Assembly (NCBI RefSeq): GCF_014692525.1
Contig: NZ_JACNYL010000001.1
Span: 1,054,001 to 1,118,000, forward strand
DNA from: Sphingobacterium chuzhouense
Lineage (GTDB): Bacteria; Bacteroidota; Bacteroidia; Sphingobacteriales; Sphingobacteriaceae
Direction of reading: 5' to 3'
Length of the DNA stretch: 64,000 bases
In this document: positions 1 through 8,447 of the stretch, in pieces
Layout: each line of letters begins with the position of its first letter
Position numbering within the stretch: position 1 is the first letter of the stretch
Made by a program: the position numbers and the translations under genes
Notes under the pieces: model-generated
Databases searched by the model: none
The model's input: only the letters and a program-made list of their open reading frames with translations
What the model was told of the DNA's origin: nothing

Positions 1-1043
1 GTAGGCACGACACGCAAAGCCAAGTTCTTCTCTAATTCTTTCTGCAAACGATCGTAAATATGACGAGAAGTCACAAACTTACCTTCTTTACCAAAGAATG
101 GGGAGTTATTAATTGTAAATAACATGTTCATCGTAGGCTCATCGATGTGGATCACCTCCAATTGCTCTGGATTTTCAAAATCAGCTATCGTGTCTCCAAT
201 TTCAAAGCCTTCTATACCAACTACCGCACAAATGTCGCCAGCTTGTACTTCCGATACTTTAGCTCGGCCTAAACCTTCAAATATCTGCAATTCCTTTACG
301 CGGGATTTTACAACTTTTCCATCACGTTTCACTAAGGAAACAGGTTGGCCTTCTTTGATCGTACCACGTGCTACACGTCCGATAGCGATACGGCCAACAA
401 ATGTAGAGTAGTCTAACGACGTGATCTGCATCTGCAAAGTACCTTCGGAAATTTTAGGTGCCGGTATATGTGAAACGATAGCTTCTAATAAATCTGTGAA
501 ATCTGTTGTAGGCTGCTTCCAGTCTGTAGACATCCAGCCTTGTTTAGAAGAACCATATAATACCGGGAAATCCAGCTGCTCTTCCGTCGCTCCCAAGTTG
601 AAAAATAGATCGAATACTTGTTCGTAGACCTCGTCCGGGCGACAGTTTTCTTTATCTACTTTGTTCACGACGACGATAGGTTTGATCCCCAATGCCAATG
701 CTTTCCCCGTAACAAAACGAGTTTGTGGCATCGGACCTTCAAACGCGTCTACCAATAATACCACTCCATCTGCCATTTTCAATACACGCTCCACTTCTCC
801 ACCGAAATCGGCGTGACCGGGCGTATCGATAATGTTGATTTTGGTATCTTTATATCTTACGGATACGTTTTTGGACACAATCGTGATACCGCGTTCACGT
901 TCCAGGTCATTGTTATCCAAAATCAATTCTCCCGTATTTTCGTTATCTCTGAATTGATTTGTATAATGTAGGATTTTGTCAACGAGGGTTGTTTTACCGT
1001 GGTCAACGTGTGCGATGATCGCAATATTTCTGATGTTTTGCAT
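1..1043 (-). CDS. typA: Translational GTPase TypA/BipA, 3' end cut off
   Basis: Ribosome-associated GTPase of the EF-G-like TypA/BipA family, which acts in ribosome assembly and stress or cold adaptation in the cytoplasm. Translating the minus strand from the ATG at 1041-1043 gives an open frame to the window edge (about 347 codons of a usual ~600). Visible GTPase motifs are the P-loop [10 protein letters not shown] near residues 10-19, the effector segment ERGITI, the switch II motif DTPGHADF, and NKVD. These are followed by domain II. The C-terminal domains lie outside the window. The gene stands alone downstream of the kbl terminator. Family assignment is firm; only the missing end is unknown. 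Confidence 0.95.
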   Translation of the reverse strand, partial: MQNIRNIAIIAHVDHGKTTLVDKILHYTNQFRDNENTGELILDNNDLERERGITIVSKNVSVRYKDTKINIIDTPGHADFGGEVERVLKMADGVVLLVDAFEGPMPQTRFVTGKALALGIKPIVVVNKVDKENCRPDEVYEQVFDLFFNLGATEEQLDFPVLYGSSKQGWMSTDWKQPTTDFTDLLEAIVSHIPAPKISEGTLQMQITSLDYSTFVGRIAIGRVARGTIKEGQPVSLVKRDGKVVKSRVKELQIFEGLGRAKVSEVQAGDICAVVGIEGFEIGDTIADFENPEQLEVIHIDEPTMNMLFTINNSPFFGKEGKFVTSRHIYDRLQKELEKNLALRVVP

Positions 1044-1062
1044 TGAGCGATAATGTATTATA

Positions 1063-1107
1063 AAAAATTTGAGGTGCAAAGTTAATCATTTTGCACCTCA
1101 AATTTTT
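1063..1107 (-). terminator. Rho-independent terminator of kbl
   Basis: A perfect inverted repeat: a 16-bp core at 1065-1080 pairs with 1090-1105, extendable by two A-T pairs, with a 9-nt loop. On the minus strand it is followed by a run of T residues. It lies just after the kbl stop codon and before typA, so it should end kbl transcription. Confidence 0.85.
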
Positions 1108-1128
1108 ATTTTTAACTACAATAATTTA

Positions 1129-2319
1129 TTATTTTATTACCTTGAGGTCTTTCCCTACTTTCGTAAAAGCGGCAATAGCCTTATCTAGGTGCTGTTTATC
1201 GTGTGCGGCGGAAAGTTGTACACGGATTCGGGCTTTACCTTGCGGCACGACAGGATAATAAAAACCTATTACATAAATACCCTCTTCCAACATCTTAGCA
1301 GCAAACTCCTGTGCCAATTTAGCGTCGTAAAGCATCACCGGAACAATCGGATGAAAACCGGGTTTAATATCAAAACCAGCTTCCGTCATCTTTTCACGAA
1401 AATATTTCGTGTTATTTTCGAGTTTATCACGAAGCTCGGTTGTTTCACTCAACATATCCAATACGGCGACAGAAGCGCCTGCAATTGCCGGAGCCAGCGT
1501 GTTCGAAAACAAATATGGGCGTGAGCGTTGGCGTAACATATCAATAATTTCTTTACGTCCTGAAGTGAAACCACCCGAAGCACCACCCAATGCCTTACCT
1601 AGGGTTCCCGTGATAATATCCACACGGTCTATCACATCAAAGAGCTCGTGTGTTCCCCGACCGGTTTTTCCTATAAAACCGGAACAGTGAGATTCATCAA
1701 TCATTACCAAGGCTTCATATTGGTCTGCTAGGTCACATATCTTATCCAACGGTGCAATAGAACCATCCATGGAGAACGCTCCGTCGGTTACAATAATTTT
1801 ATGGCGAGCTCCCGAAGCCGCTTTCAATTGCACTTCCAAATCTTCCATATCACAGTTTTTATATCGGAAGCGCTGTGCCTTACATAAACGCACGCCATCT
1901 ATAATAGATGCATGGTTCAGTTCATCGGATATAATAGCATCTTCCGCACTAAGCAATGGCTCAAAAACACCACCGTTTGCATCGAACGCTGCTGCATATA
2001 AAATGGTATCTTCTGTACCTAAAAATTCGGATATTTTACGTTCTAATTCTTTATGAACATCTTGTGTTCCACAGATAAAACGGACGGACGACATACCATA
2101 ACCATATTGATCAACCGCTTTCTTTGCCGCTTCTATCACTTTCAGGTGAGACGACAACCCTAGATAATTGTTCGCACAAAAATTGATGACTTCCTGCCCT
2201 GTATTAACTTTGATGTCCGCTCCCTGCGGTGTCACTATAATACGTTCTTCCTTATACAGACCTGCTTCTTTAATCGCTGCAAGCTCTTTTTCCAATGCTG
2301 GTTTTAATGTTTTGTACAT
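1129..2319 (-). CDS. kbl: 2-amino-3-ketobutyrate CoA ligase (glycine C-acetyltransferase)
   Basis: PLP enzyme of the alpha-oxoamine synthase family. It cleaves 2-amino-3-ketobutyrate with CoA to glycine and acetyl-CoA, the second step of threonine breakdown. The 396-residue length is typical. The PLP lysine is K242 in [11 protein letters not shown]136, D208 and H211 sit at the usual PLP-contact sites. The ATG at 2319 has a strong GGGAGG ribosome site, unusual for this phylum. The partner L-threonine dehydrogenase is also in this window, but about 60 kb away at 62209-63156, so the pathway is split between two loci. Close paralogues such as serine palmitoyltransferase are less likely because motifs and length fit Kbl best. 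Confidence 0.93.
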   Translation of the reverse strand: MYKTLKPALEKELAAIKEAGLYKEERIIVTPQGADIKVNTGQEVINFCANNYLGLSSHLKVIEAAKKAVDQYGYGMSSVRFICGTQDVHKELERKISEFLGTEDTILYAAAFDANGGVFEPLLSAEDAIISDELNHASIIDGVRLCKAQRFRYKNCDMEDLEVQLKAASGARHKIIVTDGAFSMDGSIAPLDKICDLADQYEALVMIDESHCSGFIGKTGRGTHELFDVIDRVDIITGTLGKALGGASGGFTSGRKEIIDMLRQRSRPYLFSNTLAPAIAGASVAVLDMLSETTELRDKLENNTKYFREKMTEAGFDIKPGFHPIVPVMLYDAKLAQEFAAKMLEEGIYVIGFYYPVVPQGKARIRVQLSAAHDKQHLDKAIAAFTKVGKDLKVIK

Positions 2320-2328
2320 ATTTATCCT

Positions 2329-2353
2329 CCCTTAATCTTCACGAAGATAAGGG
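2329..2353 (-). promoter_or_regulatory. Hairpin overlapping the kbl ribosome-binding region
   Basis: Arms CCCTTAATCTTC (2329-2340) and GAAGATAAGGG (2343-2353) pair with a single bulged base and a minimal loop. It lies between the stop codon of the ABC permease and the kbl start. One arm touches the G-rich ribosome site of kbl, so it could be a weak terminator or could mask that site. No T-run follows it, so it is not a classical terminator. Confidence 0.4.
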
Positions 2354-2393
2354 GATATTTTGGAATACGACGTATGAAATCGTTTGCTCAATT

Positions 2394-3641
2394 TTACTCA
2401 TACCGCAAAGCCTCCACAGGGTCTAGTTTAGAAGCCTTTGAAGCGGGATAATAGCCGGACAACATCCCCACTCCGACACATACGGACATTCCTAAAACCG
2501 CCCATTTCCACGGAATAATAAAGTCTGCTCCTAAAGCCAACGCCAATAAGTTGCCTATGGCAATACCGACGACAATACCTACAATCCCCCCAAGCACGCA
2601 AATAACAATGGCCTCCATTAAGAATTGCTTCCGAATAACGGCAGGAGTTGCTCCAATTGCCTTGCGCACACCGATTTCACGTGTCCGTTCGGTTACAGAA
2701 ACCAACATGATGTTCATCAGACCAATCGAAGCTCCAACTAATGTTATAAAGGCGATAACAACAGCACCCAAGGTCACGTAAGCAAGATTCTGCATCAGTA
2801 TCTGCGCCACCGCATCGGATTTAACAATTTCAAAGTCGTTTGTTTGTTTAGCCGTCAATCCCCTAATTTTGCGAAAGGTTGCAATAGCCTCTCCTTCTGC
2901 CCCTTCCATTTTATAGGGGTCCGTAGTCATGACAGTAATCACATAGGAAGGGTTTCCCTGAGCCATCATAGCCCTTCCTCTTGATAAGGGAATAAAACAC
3001 GTTTTATCCGATCCAAATCCCGCACTGGAGCCTTTGCTTTCCAATACTCCAATCACCGTAAACCGTTCTCCTCCTATGGTGATATATTCCCCTATCGGAT
3101 TCTTATTATTTTTGAACAGTTTACCCTTGACCTCTTCACCTATAATCACCACACCGTGGGCATTCTCAACATCTTGCGTGGTAAAATCTCGTCCGTCTGA
3201 AAGCTTATATCCCGATGTCTGTAAATAATTATCATCAACACCTATTACTCCAATATTGGGATTTGTCTTCTCGGCCATATACTTAGCTGTCGCTCCCCAC
3301 GTGACGTTTGCACTGAGTGAAACGATAGCGCTGTAGTCAAATCTTTCCTTAAACGCCAATGCATCTCGGTATGTAATGGACGGAAAAACTTTTGCCTGAC
3401 TTCCGGAGGCACCAATCTGAACATTCACGCCACGATTACGGATATTGAACGAATTTGACCCCATAGATGAAAAGGAATTGGTCAGTGAGCTCTGCATGGC
3501 GTCGATGGAAGTCAATACACCGATAAGGGCCATGATGCCTATTGCAATGATCAGTGCTGTGAGAAAAGTACGCAACTTATTGCTTACAATGGATTGTAAG
3601 GCAAGTTTAACATTCTCACGGTAAGACATATTAACAGACAT
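2394..3641 (-). CDS. MacB/FtsX-type ABC transporter permease
   Basis: Integral membrane permease of the MacB family. Such proteins work with a separate ATPase in mechanotransmission-type export, of lipoproteins, peptides or drugs. A first transmembrane helix lies near residues 24-42, a large periplasmic MacB_PCD domain spans about 45-280, and three helices in the last 130 residues form the FtsX domain, including the conserved TERTREIGVRKAIGAT stretch. The length of 415 residues is typical. Two ATG codons fit the start (3641 or 3629). No ATPase or membrane-fusion gene lies next to it here, so its partners and substrate are unknown. Confidence 0.88.
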   Translation of the reverse strand: MSVNMSYRENVKLALQSIVSNKLRTFLTALIIAIGIMALIGVLTSIDAMQSSLTNSFSSMGSNSFNIRNRGVNVQIGASGSQAKVFPSITYRDALAFKERFDYSAIVSLSANVTWGATAKYMAEKTNPNIGVIGVDDNYLQTSGYKLSDGRDFTTQDVENAHGVVIIGEEVKGKLFKNNKNPIGEYITIGGERFTVIGVLESKGSSAGFGSDKTCFIPLSRGRAMMAQGNPSYVITVMTTDPYKMEGAEGEAIATFRKIRGLTAKQTNDFEIVKSDAVAQILMQNLAYVTLGAVVIAFITLVGASIGLMNIMLVSVTERTREIGVRKAIGATPAVIRKQFLMEAIVICVLGGIVGIVVGIAIGNLLALALGADFIIPWKWAVLGMSVCVGVGMLSGYYPASKASKLDPVEALRYE

Positions 3642-3692
3642 GGCGCGTTATTTCATCCAAAATAAACGAAATAATATGGAAAAACAAATAAA

Positions 3693-4124
3693 TCAGTTTG
3701 CCAGTTGCCAAGTCTGGGTTCGGCCAATTAAAGAAAAACCTACATAGCCTCGCACAAGAAGTTTATTTCCTTCCCTGGTAATAGTACACTTATACGTTTT
3801 TCCATTTTTGGGATCTGTGATAGTTCCACCAGAAAACTCGTCACCTTTTTTTGTTATTCCACGGATAATCTCCAGACCTAATAAGGGTTGATTCTTGCGA
3901 TCATCTTTACACTGAATACATTTATCGTTCTCTGGCTTAACGAGAAGCTTGCTAATTTTTCCGTAATATTTTCCATCTGCTTTCTGGAAAACCTCTACAA
4001 TGGATTTCGCGTCTCCCGTTTCATCGTCTATGGTTTTCCATTTTCCGATTATATTCTGGTTGCTTTGTGCTACAGCATGAAGTCCAATCAGCATACTTAA
4101 CCACACAAATAATATCTTCCTCAT
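3693..4124 (-). CDS. Secreted DUF2147 family protein
   Basis: Small exported protein of 143 residues. The ATG at 4124 is preferred because it begins a clean signal peptide (MRKILFVWLSMLIGLHAVAQ); the open frame reaches further upstream without extra support. The mature part starts with NIIGKWKTIDDETG and contains the segment GGTITDPKNGKTYKC, both typical of DUF2147, a lipocalin-like beta-rich family common in Gram-negative periplasm. A CIQC pair could form a disulfide. Function is unknown. It is flanked by the permease and the siroheme methyltransferase on the same strand, with no sign of an operon. Confidence 0.8.
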   Translation of the reverse strand: MRKILFVWLSMLIGLHAVAQSNQNIIGKWKTIDDETGDAKSIVEVFQKADGKYYGKISKLLVKPENDKCIQCKDDRKNQPLLGLEIIRGITKKGDEFSGGTITDPKNGKTYKCTITREGNKLLVRGYVGFSLIGRTQTWQLAN

Positions 4125-4212
4125 GTGTTTTTGTTTATAATTATTCCCTATGTTAAAGGTATCAAAAAGCATGCAGAAAATTGGCCATTAAACATATTAA
4201 CCGTTAGAACAA

Positions 4213-4974
4213 TTATACAATGTTTCGCTCCTGCTGTAACAAGGACGACAGGTTGTATTGTAGATCAACAACTTCTCCTATCACGATAATTGCCGGATGC
4301 GACATGCGCGCTTCTTGGCTAACTTTCACGAGGTCCTTGACTTTGCACACTACCTTCTTTTCATCTGTCCGAGAAACCTGCTGTATAATAGCTGCCGGTT
4401 TACTTCCTTTACCGTGCATCAGATATATTCTGGCGATTTCAGCTAGCTTGCGCATACCCATATATATGACGACGGTAGAATTACAGTGGACGGCCAATGA
4501 AAGGTCAGCCGTGATATCGCCGTCCTTTTTCATGCCTGCCAAGGCCCATATCCCTTCACTAACACCACGATGAGTCAACGGTATATCGCTCAGTCCGGCA
4601 CCTTGCATGCTGCTAATTCCAGGTATATATTCGACATCCATCCCGAGCTCCTTTGCAACGAACCACTCTTCAAATCCCCTACCAAATATATAAGGGTCAC
4701 CACCTTTTAATCTTACTACTTTTGAAAAACGTTCACAATAATAGGCAATTAAGGCATTTATATCTTCCTGCGGAACATATTTACCATAAGGATGTTTACC
4801 TACATATATTTTTTTGCATTTTTCAGAAGCTATATTTAACATTTCTTCATTAACCAGGTTATCATAAAGCAAAATTTCAGCATTTTTTATAGCTCTATAT
4901 GCTTTTATAGTCAATAATTCCAAGTCACCCGGACCAGAACCAACTATTTTTAGACTTTTAACTATTTTTTTCAT
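4213..4974 (-). CDS. cobA: Uroporphyrinogen-III C-methyltransferase (SUMT)
   Basis: SAM-dependent methyltransferase that makes precorrin-2 from uroporphyrinogen III, the entry to siroheme, the prosthetic group of NirB encoded next door. It has the glycine-rich VGSGPGDLELLTIKA near residues 11-25, RLKGGDPYIFGRG in the middle, and the PGISS motif of the family. At 253 residues it is a stand-alone SUMT without the CysG dehydrogenase/ferrochelatase part. It is transcribed away from nirB from the shared intergenic region at 4975-5124, where a perfect minus-strand TATTTTTG element (5007-5014) lies 33 bp upstream. The placement strongly suggests joint induction with nitrite reductase. Confidence 0.93.
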   Translation of the reverse strand: MKKIVKSLKIVGSGPGDLELLTIKAYRAIKNAEILLYDNLVNEEMLNIASEKCKKIYVGKHPYGKYVPQEDINALIAYYCERFSKVVRLKGGDPYIFGRGFEEWFVAKELGMDVEYIPGISSMQGAGLSDIPLTHRGVSEGIWALAGMKKDGDITADLSLAVHCNSTVVIYMGMRKLAEIARIYLMHGKGSKPAAIIQQVSRTDEKKVVCKVKDLVKVSQEARMSHPAIIVIGEVVDLQYNLSSLLQQERNIV

Positions 4975-5006
4975 TTAAAAAACTTAAAAATTCACAATAA
5001 AACAAT

Positions 5007-5014
5007 CAAAAATA
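5007..5014 (-). promoter_or_regulatory. -7 element of the cobA promoter
   Basis: Reads TATTTTTG on the minus strand, an exact match to the Bacteroidota -7 consensus TAnnTTTG. It would place the cobA transcription start near 5000, about 25 nt before the ATG. No clear -33 TTTG is present; the FNR-like palindrome occupies that position, which is consistent with activator dependence. Confidence 0.5.
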
Positions 5015-5023
5015 AAAATTAAC

Positions 5024-5037
5024 ATGATATATATCAT
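5024..5037. promoter_or_regulatory. FNR/CRP-like palindromic operator between cobA and nirB
   Basis: The 14-bp perfect palindrome ATGATATATATCAT has the core TGAT-N4-ATCA found in FNR-type boxes (TTGAT-N4-ATCAA). Its centre is about 52 bp upstream of the inferred nirB start and about 30 bp upstream of the inferred cobA start. A Crp/FNR regulator gene lies at the other end of the nitrate region (21850-22533). That this protein binds here is inference. Confidence 0.55.
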
Positions 5038-5043
5038 AAAATA

Positions 5044-5076
5044 TTTGATTTTTTAATATAAAAATACATAAATTAG
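5044..5076 (+). promoter_or_regulatory. Probable nirB operon promoter
   Basis: TTTG at 5044-5047 and TAAATTAG at 5069-5076 are separated by 21 bp. This matches the Bacteroidota -33/-7 arrangement, with one mismatch in the -7 box. A start near 5083 would leave a leader of about 42 nt before nirB. Confidence 0.5.
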
Positions 5077-5124
5077 CAAAAGTAAATCACAAATAGTCGT
5101 TTTTTACCTCTAAATACCTGAAAA

Positions 5125-7644
5125 ATGAAAACAAAAACAATAGTAATAATCGGAAATGGGATGGTCGGACATAGATTTTGCGAAAAATTACTTGAAAAAA
5201 ATAGCAATTTTAAATTAATAGTGTTCGGAGAGGAACCAATCCGTGCTTATGACCGCGTACATCTTACCGACTACTTCGGAAAAAAGACATTGGATGACCT
5301 ATTTTTATCAAAAAATCAATGGTATGACGAAAATAACATCGATTTATATCTCCATGATCCCGTAATCCATGTCAATACAACCGAAAAACATGTTGTTTCC
5401 CAAAAAGGTATCTGTCAGCACTATGATTATCTGGTTTTGGCAACAGGATCCTCGGCCTTTGTACCCTCTATTCCGGGAGTAGATAAGGAGGGTGTGTTTT
5501 TATACCGAACCATCGACGACCTTAATCTTATAAAAAGATACGCTGCAAACAAAGAGAAAGGCACTGTAATAGGTGGTGGGCTATTGGGCCTTGAGGCAGC
5601 CAAAGCATTGGTCGATCTAGGCATAAACGAGACGGCAGTTGTGGAATTTGCTCCACGGCTTATGCCCAGACAGATTGATGACATGGCCAGCAGCATATTG
5701 CAAAACAAGCTACAGGCACTTGGGTTGACCTGCTTCCTGCAAAAATCTACAACCCAAATACTAGGCAAAAATAAAATAACAGGGCTTGCATTCGCTGATG
5801 GCTCTCAATTGGACAGCGACATCTTGATCATATCGGCAGGGATCAAGCCTCGCGATGAGTTAGCAAAAGCTGCGGGACTAACCGTTGGATCTCGCGGAGG
5901 AATCGTGGTAGATGAAAATATGCGCACGTCCGATCCCTCTATCTTCGCCATTGGTGAATGTGCGCTTTATAACGAAATGATATACGGCTTGGTAGCCCCC
6001 GGATATGAAATGGCAGAAGTAGCGGCAACAACTATTTCCGGTGAGCAGAAATCTTTCTCCGGGTTTGATATGAGCACCAAATTGAAATTAATGGGTGTAG
6101 ACGTCGCCAGCTTTGGAGATCCCTTTATCACCGAGCCCCATGCACGAACCATTCTTTTGGAAGACAAAAACAAAGGTATTTACAAACGGCTCAATATCAG
6201 TCCGGATGGTAAAAGACTATTAGGTGGTATTTTGGTAGGTGAAGCAGCGAGTTACAATATGTTATTACAGACCGTAAATAACAATATGCTATTACCCGAA
6301 CACCCTGAAACACTCCTTTTAGGAGAACAAAGTGAAAGTAAGCCCGCCGGCGCGGGACTGGAATCCCTACCAGATTCCGCATTGATTTGTAGTTGTGAGG
6401 GTGTTACAAAGGCACAGATATGCGATGCCGTTATCCAACAGGGGTGCGAAAATGCAGATAGCATAAAGAAATGTACCAAAGCCGGTTCTCGTTGTGGCGG
6501 CTGCGTCCCTATGGTCAAAGACATGGTAGCATATACCATGAAGAAACAGGGCAAATATATTCGTAACACCATATGTGAACACTTCAACTTCAGCCGACAA
6601 GAGTTATTTGATCTTATCAAGATCCATGATCTAAGAACCTACGATAGTGTGCTGGATAACCTTGGAACAGGGCATGGTTGTGAAGTGTGCAAACCATTGG
6701 TTTCTTCACTACTAGCAAGCCTTTGGAACGAAATGATATTAGGAAAGGGAAATGATGTCGCTCAAGATAGTAATGATCGCTTTTTGGCTAATATACAACG
6801 GGGCGGAACCTATTCTGTTGTACCACGCATACCGGGAGGGGAAATCCAACCGGAAAAACTTATCATTATCGGGGAAGTCGCTAAGAAATATGGGCTTTAT
6901 ACCAAAATCACGGGCGGACAGCGCATCGACATGTTTGGAGCGCACCTCAATGACCTTCCTTTTATATGGGAAGAGCTAATTGCCGCAGGTTTTGAAAGTG
7001 GACATGCCTACGGAAAAGCTTTACGCACGGTAAAAAGCTGTGTAGGAAGTACGTGGTGTCGTTTTGGTCTTCACGATAGTGTATCCTTTGCTATTCAGAT
7101 CGAAGAACGGTATCGTGGGATCCGATCTCCACACAAATTGAAATCCGCCGTCAGCGGTTGTATCCGGGAATGTGCCGAAGCCCAAAGCAAGGATTTTGGA
7201 ATTATAGCGACGGAGAAAGGCTGGAATTTGTATGTATGCGGAAATGGTGGCAGCAAACCTCAACATGCACATCTCTTGGTGAGTGATATCGATAGTGAAA
7301 CTTGTATTCGTTATCTGGATCGGTTCCTCATGTTTTATATCCACACCGCCGATCCATTAACACGTACGGCTACCTGGTTAAATAAAATGGAAGGAGGCGT
7401 CGATTACCTCCGGAATGTCGTTGTAGAAGATAGCCTCGGAATGGCTGAAACCTGGGAAAAAGAGATGCAGGCATTAGTAGACGCCTATCAATGTGAATGG
7501 AAGGTCGCGGTTAACAACCCTGATATACGCAAGCGATTTGTTCATTTTGTGAATGCTCCTTCCGAAAAAGATGAAACGGTGAAATTCGAAGAAATGCGCG
7601 GGCAAAAGAAAGCTGCTGACTGGAATGCCCCAATAACCTATTAA
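5125..7644 (+). CDS. nirB: Assimilatory nitrite reductase [NAD(P)H], large subunit
   Basis: Cytoplasmic six-electron reductase of nitrite to ammonium. Of its 839 residues, about 1-400 form the FAD/NAD(P)H oxidoreductase domain (start IVIIGNGMVGHRF, FAD motif IFAIGECALY). A BFD-type [2Fe-2S] domain follows near 420-475 (ICSCEG ... CGGC) and a second BFD-like segment near 500-545. The nitrite/sulfite reductase ferredoxin-like and siroheme domains come last. The siroheme/4Fe-4S ligands are visible as C639-x5-C645 and C679-x3-C683. It opens the plus-strand nitrate operon, with nirD 34 bp downstream. All expected catalytic cysteines are present, so it should be active. Confidence 0.97.
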   Translation: MKTKTIVIIGNGMVGHRFCEKLLEKNSNFKLIVFGEEPIRAYDRVHLTDYFGKKTLDDLFLSKNQWYDENNIDLYLHDPVIHVNTTEKHVVSQKGICQHYDYLVLATGSSAFVPSIPGVDKEGVFLYRTIDDLNLIKRYAANKEKGTVIGGGLLGLEAAKALVDLGINETAVVEFAPRLMPRQIDDMASSILQNKLQALGLTCFLQKSTTQILGKNKITGLAFADGSQLDSDILIISAGIKPRDELAKAAGLTVGSRGGIVVDENMRTSDPSIFAIGECALYNEMIYGLVAPGYEMAEVAATTISGEQKSFSGFDMSTKLKLMGVDVASFGDPFITEPHARTILLEDKNKGIYKRLNISPDGKRLLGGILVGEAASYNMLLQTVNNNMLLPEHPETLLLGEQSESKPAGAGLESLPDSALICSCEGVTKAQICDAVIQQGCENADSIKKCTKAGSRCGGCVPMVKDMVAYTMKKQGKYIRNTICEHFNFSRQELFDLIKIHDLRTYDSVLDNLGTGHGCEVCKPLVSSLLASLWNEMILGKGNDVAQDSNDRFLANIQRGGTYSVVPRIPGGEIQPEKLIIIGEVAKKYGLYTKITGGQRIDMFGAHLNDLPFIWEELIAAGFESGHAYGKALRTVKSCVGSTWCRFGLHDSVSFAIQIEERYRGIRSPHKLKSAVSGCIRECAEAQSKDFGIIATEKGWNLYVCGNGGSKPQHAHLLVSDIDSETCIRYLDRFLMFYIHTADPLTRTATWLNKMEGGVDYLRNVVVEDSLGMAETWEKEMQALVDAYQCEWKVAVNNPDIRKRFVHFVNAPSEKDETVKFEEMRGQKKAADWNAPITY

Positions 7645-7678
7645 TCAATAAAAGACAAAACTTTAATACAATATCATT

Positions 7679-8026
7679 ATGGAAACGTTAACAACCACTT
7701 CATGGAAATTAGCTTGTCGAGTAGAAGATACCATTGAAAATGGAGGTGTCTGTTTAAAACTAGAGGATCAGCAGGTTGCTTTGTTCTATTTCAAGCGCCG
7801 TAATGAATGGTACGCCACGCAGAATGAATGCCCCCATAAAAAGCAAATGATCCTGAGTCGCGGCATGATCGGATCGTTAGGAGACAAACCCAAGATCGCC
7901 TGCCCTTTTCACAAGAAAACATTCGCACTGGACACTGGCGAATGTCTCTCCGGCGATGAATGCGCCATCAAAACCTATCCAGTAAAAGTGGAAGACGGGT
8001 TCGTATATATTGCATTACAAAACTAA
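7679..8026 (+). CDS. nirD: Nitrite reductase small subunit with intact Rieske ligands
   Basis: A 115-residue Rieske-fold protein that partners NirB. Unlike the E. coli type, described as lacking the metal ligands, this one shows C51-P-H53 and C75-P-F-H78, the complete C-x-H / C-x2-H pattern of a [2Fe-2S] Rieske centre. It may therefore carry a real cluster and take part in electron transfer. It lies directly after nirB and is followed after 3 bp by the small exported protein frame. Confidence 0.93.
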   Translation: METLTTTSWKLACRVEDTIENGGVCLKLEDQQVALFYFKRRNEWYATQNECPHKKQMILSRGMIGSLGDKPKIACPFHKKTFALDTGECLSGDECAIKTYPVKVEDGFVYIALQN

Positions 8027-8053
8027 TACATGATCACCGTAATCCATCGCAAC

Positions 8054-8443
8054 ATGAAGACAAATCGCACCTTTTGTACGATAGCATTTATAATGCTGAC
8101 AGCAGTTTTACATGCGCAGCATAAAAAAATTAGTGCCCAAGCTTTTGACGGTATTATTGTAGCGGGCTATGCGGACAACGGCGCATATATTAACTGTACC
8201 GGACCTGCCGTGAAATATACCACACAGAAATGGAATCTTATGTTGGGATTTTTACCCTCTGTCAAAATTAAAGAAGACACCTCCGCCGTAAAGAATGCTA
8301 CGCTTACCCCCACATTAGGTTTTGGTGCTACCTTAACCATTTTTAAGCATCTGGCAATACAGGTACCGACATTCTATATACCCAAGACAAATGTGGACAA
8401 TGGGAGGTGGACTTTAGGTATCGGTTTGGGATATAAGATATAA
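8054..8443 (+). CDS. Small exported protein of unknown function in the nir operon
   Basis: Not recognised. From the ATG at 8054 (preferred over the upstream frame start at 8030) the 129-residue product begins with a signal peptide ending near LTAVLHAQ. The mature part is glycine- and aromatic-rich with alternating polar and nonpolar residues, and ends in LGIGLGYKI, a C-terminus that would suit an outer-membrane beta-strand protein. It is placed between nirD and the moeB-like gene with very short gaps, so it is co-transcribed with cytoplasmic nitrite reduction and cofactor genes, which is odd for an exported protein. It could be a small porin-like element, but no function is assigned. Confidence 0.65.
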   Translation: MKTNRTFCTIAFIMLTAVLHAQHKKISAQAFDGIIVAGYADNGAYINCTGPAVKYTTQKWNLMLGFLPSVKIKEDTSAVKNATLTPTLGFGATLTIFKHLAIQVPTFYIPKTNVDNGRWTLGIGLGYKI

Positions 8444-8447
8444 CCAC

